From contig JAHJUV010000048.1 of NCBI GenBank assembly GCA_018828825.1, forward strand, positions 1 to 14,585: DNA of 14,585 nt, written 5' to 3'. Each line of letters begins with the position of its first letter. The stretch's first letter is position 1. A model generated the notes under the pieces. It searched no databases. It was not told the origin of the DNA and worked only from the letters and a program-made list of their open reading frames with translations. Position numbers and translations under genes: made by a program. Positions 9,493 to 14,585 of this stretch are shown in pieces. Source of the DNA: Planctomycetota bacterium (lineage in GTDB: Bacteria > Planctomycetota > Phycisphaerae > Sedimentisphaerales > UBA12454).

Positions 9493-10455
9493 ATGAAGAC
9501 TAATAAAGTAATTTCGATTTCAATGTGCGTTCTTGTTTTGCAAACAGTTGTATGTTTTGCGGGACAGGAAAAGGTTGACTTAAAACTGCGGCTGGCGGCA
9601 GGTGAAAGTCACGAAATGAAAATAACCCAAATCCAAAACATTGCCCAGACGGCGAACGGCCAGGAAATGAATATGAAACAAACCCAGGAAATGGTTATAG
9701 GCCTGGATTGTTTAAGCGTTGATGCCAATGGCGTAATGGATGTCGAGATGGGTTACAAATCTGTGAAAATGGTTATGGACGGCTCGATGGGACGTATGGA
9801 ATTTGACTCGGCAAACCCCAAGCCAATCGACCCGAATAGGCCGGAGCAGAAAATGATAGCTGCGATGGTCTCAGCTATGGCGGGCTGCAAATTCCAGATG
9901 AAGGTCAAGCCCACAGGCGAAACTTCTGATGTCCGCGGTGTCGGGGAAATGCTTGCAAAAATGAAAAAAGGAATACCGACTGGCCCTGAAATGGAAGGAG
10001 CGGATAAATTTCTCGACAAGATGTTCGATGAGAAACAACTCAAGGAACTGACCGGCGATATGATGGGTGTTTTTCCTGTTGAAGCGGTGGCCGTCGGTGA
10101 TACGTGGTACGACACGAAAAGCATAGATTTCATTATGCCGATTGATATTGACACAACTTATATGCTCAAAAGCCGCAAAGACGGTATCGCTTATATCGAT
10201 GCAGCGGCTAAAATGGATATGGGCGACAGTTCAAAGCCTCTTGAGATAGACCCGAATAACAAGATGTCTATGCAGATATCCGGCACGATGAACACAGTAA
10301 GTGAAGTCGATGAGAACACAGGCCTTACGCGAAAAAGCAATATCGCAATGAACTTTTCAGGTGTAATAAAAATGGAAGCAAATGAACAAATGCCGCAGGG
10401 GATGACTATGCCAATGACGATTAAGGGAGATGCGGTCGTTGAATTGATTAAATAA
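9493..10455 (+). CDS. Secreted protein resembling DUF6263
   Basis: 320 residues. The N-terminus is a signal peptide: MKTNK, a hydrophobic core ISISMCVLVLQTVV, and probable cleavage after CFA (A23) before GQEK. The mature part is rich in beta-forming, Met-rich segments (for example NGQEMNMKQTQEMV and MGRMEFDS) and contains VKPTGETSDVRG, FPVEAVAVGDTWYD and a C-terminal MKIKGDAVVELIK-like strand, here TIKGDAVVELIK. This layout is what I associate with DUF6263 proteins of Planctomycetota, whose function is unknown. A periplasmic or outer-envelope location is inferred from the signal peptide; there is no lipobox. A strong Shine-Dalgarno, AAGGAG, lies 7-8 nt before ATG 9493. It stands alone, bounded by terminators at 9323-9350 and 10480-10512. 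Confidence 0.7.
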   Translation: MKTNKVISISMCVLVLQTVVCFAGQEKVDLKLRLAAGESHEMKITQIQNIAQTANGQEMNMKQTQEMVIGLDCLSVDANGVMDVEMGYKSVKMVMDGSMGRMEFDSANPKPIDPNRPEQKMIAAMVSAMAGCKFQMKVKPTGETSDVRGVGEMLAKMKKGIPTGPEMEGADKFLDKMFDEKQLKELTGDMMGVFPVEAVAVGDTWYDTKSIDFIMPIDIDTTYMLKSRKDGIAYIDAAAKMDMGDSSKPLEIDPNNKMSMQISGTMNTVSEVDENTGLTRKSNIAMNFSGVIKMEANEQMPQGMTMPMTIKGDAVVELIK

Positions 10456-10479
10456 CAAAAGAAAGATTTGGGTTAATAA

Positions 10480-10512
10480 AAACGGCCTTTGGATATTGTC
10501 CAGAGGCCGTTT
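10480..10512. terminator. Bidirectional terminator between the secreted-protein gene and the polyamine operon
   Basis: A 14-bp stem: AAACGGCCTTTGGA (10480-10493) pairs with TCCAGAGGCCGTTT (10499-10512), with one G-T pair and a 5-nt loop. On the minus strand it ends in GGCCGTTTTTATT, a good U-tract; on the plus strand the tail is only GCTTTC. It serves two convergent units. Confidence 0.85.
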
Positions 10513-10533
10513 GCTTTCTAAGCCCTAAGAATG

Positions 10534-10620
10534 TTATTTCTTCTTTTTAGCTTTGCTTTTCGCTTTGACTTTCTTCTTTGCTTTCTTTTTACCGGCACTG
10601 CATCCGCAACTTGAACACAT
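10534..10620 (-). CDS. 28-residue Cys/Lys-rich small protein at the end of the polyamine operon
   Basis: On the minus strand, ATG 10620-10618 opens 28 codons to TAA at 10536-10534. The product starts MCSSCGCSAG, a CxxCxC cluster, and the rest is almost only Lys and Ala, with 13 lysines among the last 18 residues. An AAAGGA Shine-Dalgarno lies about 7 nt upstream; a second ATG two codons earlier (10626) is too close to it. It follows speB by about 45 nt and is followed directly by a terminator, as the last gene of an operon would be. I do not recognise a family. The cysteines could bind a metal, and the tail could bind nucleic acid or other polyanions; both are guesses. Codon use is Lys AAA/AAG-rich, so a chance low-complexity ORF is possible. 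Confidence 0.55.
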   Translation of the reverse strand: MCSSCGCSAGKKKAKKKVKAKSKAKKKK

Positions 10621-10665
10621 AACCATATCCTTTCATAAAAATGGTATCTATTCTATAAGTATCGG

Positions 10666-11523
10666 TTATTTCAGGCAGAATCTATAACTTAAGAGTTTAT
10701 AGACTAATTTTGCTGCCAGAAAATCCGAGGCCTTGTTTTTGGGGTTCGGGCACAATTCGACGATATCGAAGCCGACGACGTTTTTCTGTTTCATCAGTTT
10801 TTTAAGGAAAACAAGCGTTTGATACCATCCAAGCCCGCCCGGCTCGGGTGTTCCGGTCGAAGGCAATATGGCCGGGTCGAACGCGTCAAGGTCGATTGTC
10901 AGATAGACGTTTTTGGTGAGCTTTTTCAGGCACTTATCAAACCATTTATTGTTATCGTAAATATCCTGGGCAAGAAAGACATTGTCTTTTTTTACCAGCT
11001 TTGATTCCTCGATTGCTGCACTTCTGATTCCCACCTGTACAATCGCTGCGTTCTCTCTTGCACGGGCCATCACGCAGGCGTGGTTGTATTTTGTGCCGTG
11101 ATATTCTTCCCGCAAATCCGCGTGAGCATCAAATTGAAGCACCGAAACATTTTTAAAAGACTCGACGTGAGCCTGTATCGTCGCGGTGCTGACGGAGTGT
11201 TCCCCGCCGAGCGTTACGACGTATTTTTTGTTTTTGATATGCTTAAGGGTTCTTGCCTTAAGCTCGGCGACCATAATTTGGGGCGACTTTTTTTCCTTTA
11301 TCGGCTTGTCGGTAAAAATGCCCTGTTTATAGACCTCCGAGTCGGTTTCGATATCGTAGGTTTCCATATTTGCCGAGGCGTCGATAATTGCGGCAGGGCC
11401 TTTATCTGCTCCTTTTATCCAGGTGCTTGTTGCGTCGAATGGTGCGGGCAGGACGACTATTTTGGCCTTATCGTAGGCACAATATTTTTGCGGCAGGTCG
11501 CCAAAATTAGTTTGCTGTTTCAT
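10666..11523 (-). CDS. speB: Agmatinase (ureohydrolase family)
   Basis: 285 residues of the arginase/agmatinase family. All di-manganese ligands are in place: H109 in GGEHSVS, D132, H134 and D136 in FDAHADLR, and D211 and D213 in DLDAFDPAILPSTGTPEPGG. The enzyme hydrolyses agmatine to putrescine and urea in the cytoplasm. The neighbouring upstream gene makes agmatine, which favours agmatinase over arginase or formimidoylglutamase. It starts 15 nt after the pdaD stop; a GAGGGA Shine-Dalgarno precedes ATG 11523, so the two are co-transcribed. The small Cys/Lys ORF follows. Confidence 0.92.
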   Translation of the reverse strand: MKQQTNFGDLPQKYCAYDKAKIVVLPAPFDATSTWIKGADKGPAAIIDASANMETYDIETDSEVYKQGIFTDKPIKEKKSPQIMVAELKARTLKHIKNKKYVVTLGGEHSVSTATIQAHVESFKNVSVLQFDAHADLREEYHGTKYNHACVMARARENAAIVQVGIRSAAIEESKLVKKDNVFLAQDIYDNNKWFDKCLKKLTKNVYLTIDLDAFDPAILPSTGTPEPGGLGWYQTLVFLKKLMKQKNVVGFDIVELCPNPKNKASDFLAAKLVYKLLSYRFCLK

Positions 11524-11538
11524 TTATCCCTCTATATG

Positions 11539-12105
11539 TCAATCGAACAGGAGCATTGCAATAGCGACGGTAGTAGTCCACATACCCTTTTGGCCTCTTG
11601 CGGCCTGTGTGATATTTGAAGTCCTGATGATAAGGCCGGTGGACTTATAAACCTGTTCCTTCTCGCTCCAGGCCGTATTAGGGTCAACTTCAAGACCGAT
11701 TGTCGTACCGAGCATTTCGGCGGCAAGGTCTTCGGCGAAATCGCCGGCCTGCTGCTCATTCATCCCGTGGCTGTGTACCTCGCTCAGATAGCCCCAGTTG
11801 TTCTTATCTTTCGGCAGGGCGATACCGACCGAAGTCGCGACAAGTCTGCCGTGCTCGTTTGTGTCGCATCTTGCCATCACGCAAAAAGCGATTGAGCCGG
11901 GCACGAGCTCTTTTAAACCGTTTTCCTTGCTGATAATTTTGCATTTCGGCGGCAGAATTGACGAAACCTGTACGAGGTTCTGATTGGCAACGCCCGCTGC
12001 ACGCAGGGCCTCTTCGAACGATTTTAACTGGTATCTGTGTCTTCCAACGCCTTTGGTCAAAAAAACTTTCGAAGGCACCATACCATCAGCTGGAAAGCTT
12101 GGCAT
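11539..12105 (-). CDS. pdaD: Pyruvoyl-dependent arginine decarboxylase
   Basis: 188 residues of the PvlArgDC family, first known from archaea (Methanocaldococcus jannaschii). The proenzyme cleaves itself between two serines in VSSILPP: here S48-S49, giving a beta chain of 48 residues and an alpha chain whose N-terminal pyruvoyl group comes from S49. Other family features are VPSKVFLTKGVGRHR at the start, ARCDTNEHGRL, SEVHSHGMNEQQAGD and the C-terminal ARGQKGMWTT. It converts arginine to agmatine and CO2, and the adjacent agmatinase completes putrescine synthesis. ATG 12105 has AAAGGAA about 10 nt upstream; a promoter lies at 12177-12206. The pyruvoyl route avoids any need for pyridoxal phosphate. 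Confidence 0.94.
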   Translation of the reverse strand: MPSFPADGMVPSKVFLTKGVGRHRYQLKSFEEALRAAGVANQNLVQVSSILPPKCKIISKENGLKELVPGSIAFCVMARCDTNEHGRLVATSVGIALPKDKNNWGYLSEVHSHGMNEQQAGDFAEDLAAEMLGTTIGLEVDPNTAWSEKEQVYKSTGLIIRTSNITQAARGQKGMWTTTVAIAMLLFD

Positions 12106-12176
12106 TTCTTAAAATTCCTTTCAAATTATAAACGGCAAATCACTTTGTCTGAAAATTTTGCAGAACTGATTGTGTG

Positions 12177-12206
12177 ATTATATTACATTTAAAAATAGAA
12201 TATCAA
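12177..12206 (-). promoter_or_regulatory. Sigma70-type promoter of the pdaD-speB operon
   Basis: On the minus strand, TTGATA (12206-12201), an 18-nt spacer and perfect TATAAT (12182-12177). It would start near 12170, leaving a leader of about 65 nt. A second TATAAT (12130-12125) has only a weak -35 box and is less likely. Confidence 0.55.
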
Positions 12207-12339
12207 AATAAAAAGTGCAGATAAAAGAGAAAAAATTTCTTGTCAAAAGCCGACTCCTCCGCGATAGAAAACCAGATAATGTTGAATTTCGGCAAGCATT
12301 AGCGATAAATCTGCCAAAATGGCACTTTACCAAAAAAGG

Positions 12340-12368
12340 TTGGCTGTTTTAACTTCTTTATATATAAT
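12340..12368 (+). promoter_or_regulatory. Sigma70-type promoter upstream of dnaK
   Basis: TTGGCT (12340-12345), a 17-nt spacer and perfect TATAAT (12363-12368). Transcription would start near 12375, about 80 nt before the dnaK ATG. A weaker pair TTGAAT (12282-12287) / GATAAA (12304-12309) lies upstream. Confidence 0.55.
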
Positions 12369-12390
12369 AAGTTAGGTTTTTTGCTGTTGC

Positions 12391-12405
12391 TGGCACGTAC
12401 TTTGC
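12391..12405 (+). promoter_or_regulatory. Sigma54 (RpoN) -24/-12 promoter upstream of dnaK
   Basis: TGGCACG (12391-12397), 4 nt, TTGC (12402-12405) is an exact match to the core TGGCACG-N4-TTGC with correct GG/GC spacing, preceded by C as in the YTGGCACG consensus. Transcription would start near 12417, about 37 nt before the ATG. Sigma54 promoters need an enhancer-binding activator; no obvious palindromic binding site is seen in the roughly 130 nt upstream. Confidence 0.6.
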
Positions 12406-12453
12406 GTTTAAGATAGCCCAGTAAAGCTGTTTAGTTAAAAGGAGACATAAATT

Positions 12454-14397
12454 ATGGCAAAAATTATTGGAATAGACCTGGGAACAACTAATTCTGTTGT
12501 TGCGGTAATGGAAGGCGCAACGCCAAAAGTGCTCATAAATTCTTCCGGCAGCAGGCTTACGCCGTCGGTAGTGGGCTTTACGGACAAAGGCGAGCGTCTT
12601 GTCGGCCAAATTGCCAAACATCAGCAGGTAACCAATCCTGAAAACACCGTTTTCTCCATCAAGCGTTTTATGGGCCGCAGACACAACGAAGTCGGTACTG
12701 AGGAAAAAATGGTGCCATATAAGGTTATAGGCGGGGCCAACGAACTTGTCAAAGTCGGTGTAAGAGGCAAAGAATACACGCCGCCAGAGATTTCAGCGAT
12801 GGTTCTTCAGGATTTAAAAAAGACCGCCGAAGATTACCTGGGTGAGAAAATAGACAGGGCGGTTATCACCGTTCCGGCTTATTTCAACGACTCTCAGCGT
12901 CAGGCTACCAAAGACGCCGGCACTATCGCGGGCCTGAAGGTCGAAAGAATCATAAACGAGCCGACGGCTGCTGCACTGGCTTACGGCATCGAAAAGAAGA
13001 AAAATGAAAAAGTCGCCGTGTTCGATTTCGGCGGCGGTACGTTCGATATTTCAATTCTCGATATTGGCGATAATGTTTTTGAGGTACTCAGCACCAATGG
13101 CGATACACATCTGGGCGGCGACGACCTCGATGAGGTGTTGATAAATTACCTCGCCGATGAGTTCAAAAAGACCGAAGGCATAGACCTGCGGAAAGACGCG
13201 ATGGCACACCAGCGGCTCAAGGAAGCCGCCGAAAAGGCCAAGTGCGAATTGTCCAACCAGGTTGAATCTACGGTAAATCTGCCGTTTATTACAGCCGACG
13301 CCTCTGGGCCAAAGCACCTGCAGCTAACCATTACCCGCAGCAAATTCGAATCGCTGGCAGAGCCGATATTCGAAAGGCTCAAAAATCCGTGCGTCAAGGC
13401 AATGAGCGATGCGAAAATGAATCCGTCCGACATAGCCGAGGTCCTGCTTGTCGGCGGTTCGACAAGAATCCCGAAGGTTCAGCAGATAGTAAAAGACATG
13501 TTCAAGAAAGAGCCGAACAAGAGCCTCAACCCCGATGAAGTCGTGGCAATCGGCGCAGCCGTTCAGGGAGCCGTCCTTGCCGGCGATGCGGGCGTAAAAG
13601 ATATTCTGCTTTTGGACGTTACGCCATTGTCGCTCGGCGTTGAAACACTCGGCGGTGTTATGACAAAACTGATTGACCGCAACACGACAATACCGACCAG
13701 CAAAAAAGAGGTGTTTTCAACCGCTGCCGACAGCCAGACGACGGTCGATATCCACGTTCTGCAAGGCGAACGCGAGTTCGCAAGGGATAACAGAACATTA
13801 GGCAGATTTCAGCTTTCTGACATTCCGCCTGCTCCGCGCGGTATTCCGCAGATTGAAGTTGCTTTTGATATCGACGCCAACGGCATATTGAACGTCTCGG
13901 CCAAGGATATAGGCACAGGTAAACAGCAGTCAATTCAGATTAAATCCAGCTCGGGCCTTAGTGACGAGGAAGTCAAAAAGATGCAGAAAGACGCCGAAGC
14001 TCACGCAGATGAAGATAAAAATCGCAGGGAAGTGGTTGACCTTAAAAATCAGGCCGACCAGTTGATTTACTCGACTGAGAAAACACTCAAGGAGCACGGC
14101 GATAAGGTTTCGGGTGATACCCGCGGCAAAATCGAATCCGCTGTTAATAATCTTAAGGAAGCGGCCAAGGGCGAAGACGGTCAGGCCATAAAGAACGCTA
14201 TGGAAAATCTAAGCACTACTGCCCAGGAACTCGGCAAGATTTTGTACGAAGAGGCGGCGAAAAAACAGGCCGCTCAGGGCGGCGGTCAGGCAAACCCCAA
14301 AACTTCAGAACCTAAAGGCGGCCAGGAGGGCGAAGTCCACCGCAAAGACGGCGGAGACGATGTAATTGACGCTGAATTTGAGGCAAAAGACAAGTAA
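12454..14397 (+). CDS. dnaK: Chaperone DnaK (Hsp70)
   Basis: A 647-residue ATP-dependent chaperone. The signatures are IIGIDLGTTNS at the N-terminus, VPAYFNDSQRQATKDAG, VFDFGGGTFDISILD near 189, VLLVGGSTRIPKVQ near 329, the linker/substrate-domain start DVTPLSLGVETLGG near 388, and a C-terminus ending VIDAEFEAKDK after a Gly/Gln-rich tail. Length and order are those of a bacterial DnaK of the Gram-negative type. It works with DnaJ and GrpE on unfolded proteins in the cytoplasm; neither partner is next to it here. A strong Shine-Dalgarno AAGGAG (12439-12444) sits 9 nt before ATG 12454. Upstream lie a sigma70-type promoter and a sigma54-type promoter, and no CIRCE operator for HrcA. A strong terminator follows directly. 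Confidence 0.98.
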   Translation: MAKIIGIDLGTTNSVVAVMEGATPKVLINSSGSRLTPSVVGFTDKGERLVGQIAKHQQVTNPENTVFSIKRFMGRRHNEVGTEEKMVPYKVIGGANELVKVGVRGKEYTPPEISAMVLQDLKKTAEDYLGEKIDRAVITVPAYFNDSQRQATKDAGTIAGLKVERIINEPTAAALAYGIEKKKNEKVAVFDFGGGTFDISILDIGDNVFEVLSTNGDTHLGGDDLDEVLINYLADEFKKTEGIDLRKDAMAHQRLKEAAEKAKCELSNQVESTVNLPFITADASGPKHLQLTITRSKFESLAEPIFERLKNPCVKAMSDAKMNPSDIAEVLLVGGSTRIPKVQQIVKDMFKKEPNKSLNPDEVVAIGAAVQGAVLAGDAGVKDILLLDVTPLSLGVETLGGVMTKLIDRNTTIPTSKKEVFSTAADSQTTVDIHVLQGEREFARDNRTLGRFQLSDIPPAPRGIPQIEVAFDIDANGILNVSAKDIGTGKQQSIQIKSSSGLSDEEVKKMQKDAEAHADEDKNRREVVDLKNQADQLIYSTEKTLKEHGDKVSGDTRGKIESAVNNLKEAAKGEDGQAIKNAMENLSTTAQELGKILYEEAAKKQAAQGGGQANPKTSEPKGGQEGEVHRKDGGDDVIDAEFEAKDK

Positions 14398-14411
14398 TAT
14401 CTTTAAATAAA

Positions 14412-14455
14412 AAAAATAAAACCGGCCGCGAAAATCTGCGACCGGTTTTATTTTT
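14412..14455. terminator. Bidirectional terminator between dnaK and the porin gene
   Basis: AAAAATAAAACCGG (14412-14425) pairs perfectly with 14442-14455 (CCGGTTTTATTTTT), with an inner CGC/GCG step. A/T tracts on both sides let it act for dnaK and for the convergent minus-strand gene. Confidence 0.9.
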
Positions 14456-14458
14456 ACT

Positions 14459-14585
14459 TTAAAATGCTAAACTTACTCTGACTGCTAATACAGTCGCGTT
14501 GCCGACCGAATTTATCGCACCAGGGTGAACAATATATTGCAAAGAGGGCGTGACATTAACAGTAGGCAGAATCTGAGCATTATAA
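14459..14585 (-). CDS. C-terminal end of an OprB-like carbohydrate porin (rest off window)
   Basis: On the minus strand, 41 codons enter from the window edge and end at TAA 14461-14459. The visible residues include ILPTVNVTPSLQYIVHPGA and end VRVSLAF. LQYIxxPG followed by an amphipathic last strand ending in Phe is the C-terminus of OprB-family outer-membrane beta-barrels, and the terminal Phe is the usual signal for barrel assembly. Such porins let sugars through the outer membrane, so the cell has one. Only this fragment is visible; the family call rests on the LQYI..PG motif and the barrel-type end. Confidence 0.65.
   Translation of the reverse strand, partial: YNAQILPTVNVTPSLQYIVHPGAINSVGNATVLAVRVSLAF

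Noticed and set aside
12106..12453. CIRCE operator or sigma32-type box for dnaK
   Set aside because: No TTAGCACTC-N9-GAGTGCTAA or similar inverted repeat was found; only the sigma70- and sigma54-type elements fit.

Overview
The window looks like a stretch of Gram-negative bacterial chromosome, most plausibly from the Planctomycetota (Phycisphaerae-like) or a related PVC lineage. This is an inference from gene content: a fused FAD/Fe-S oxidoreductase, a secreted protein resembling DUF6263, a pyruvoyl-type arginine decarboxylase, a DnaK with no CIRCE operator, and the end of an OprB-type outer-membrane porin. Weak Shine-Dalgarno sites before several genes and dispersed palindromic repeats fit as well. 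No rRNA or tRNA gene and no CRISPR array was seen.

Layout. 1-1441 (-): a restriction-modification protein (nuclease fused to N6-adenine methylase) whose 3' end is off the left edge. 1442-1717: divergent intergenic region with a good promoter on each side and a folded palindromic element of about 92 nt between them. 1718-5732 (+): a 990-residue fused FAD/Fe-S oxidoreductase, then a radical SAM enzyme of the AmmeMemoRadiSam type 7 nt downstream. 5900-7000 (+): a nitronate monooxygenase-like flavoprotein. 7136-9114 (+): pdxB and folP, 2 nt apart (vitamin B6 and folate synthesis), followed directly by a start-less 50-codon remnant of a ParB C-terminus. 9493-10455 (+): a secreted DUF6263-like protein. 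10534-12105 (-): arginine decarboxylase (pdaD), agmatinase (speB), and a 28-residue Cys/Lys-rich small ORF, which together read as a putrescine operon. 12106-12453 (348 nt without a gene) holds a pdaD promoter on the minus strand, and a sigma70-type plus a near-perfect sigma54-type promoter reading into dnaK. 12454-14397 (+): dnaK. 14412-14455: bidirectional terminator. 14459-14585 (-): last 41 residues of an OprB-like porin.

The most unusual signal is a small repeat family seen twice. One copy (4198-4246) lies in frame inside the oxidoreductase gene, adding 18 residues. The other (7025-7135) lies directly before pdxB and supplies its ribosome binding site. Both have ends matching CCCGCACCTTCT / AGAAGGTGCG, both are flanked by exact 5-bp direct repeats, and both can encode PAPSxYS and NRIKRRC. 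This resembles the translated palindromic elements of Rickettsia, but in an unrelated sequence family. A second, different pair of palindromes (2268-2333, of the common ATTCCCGC..GCGGGAAT type) is also inserted in frame in the same oxidoreductase gene.
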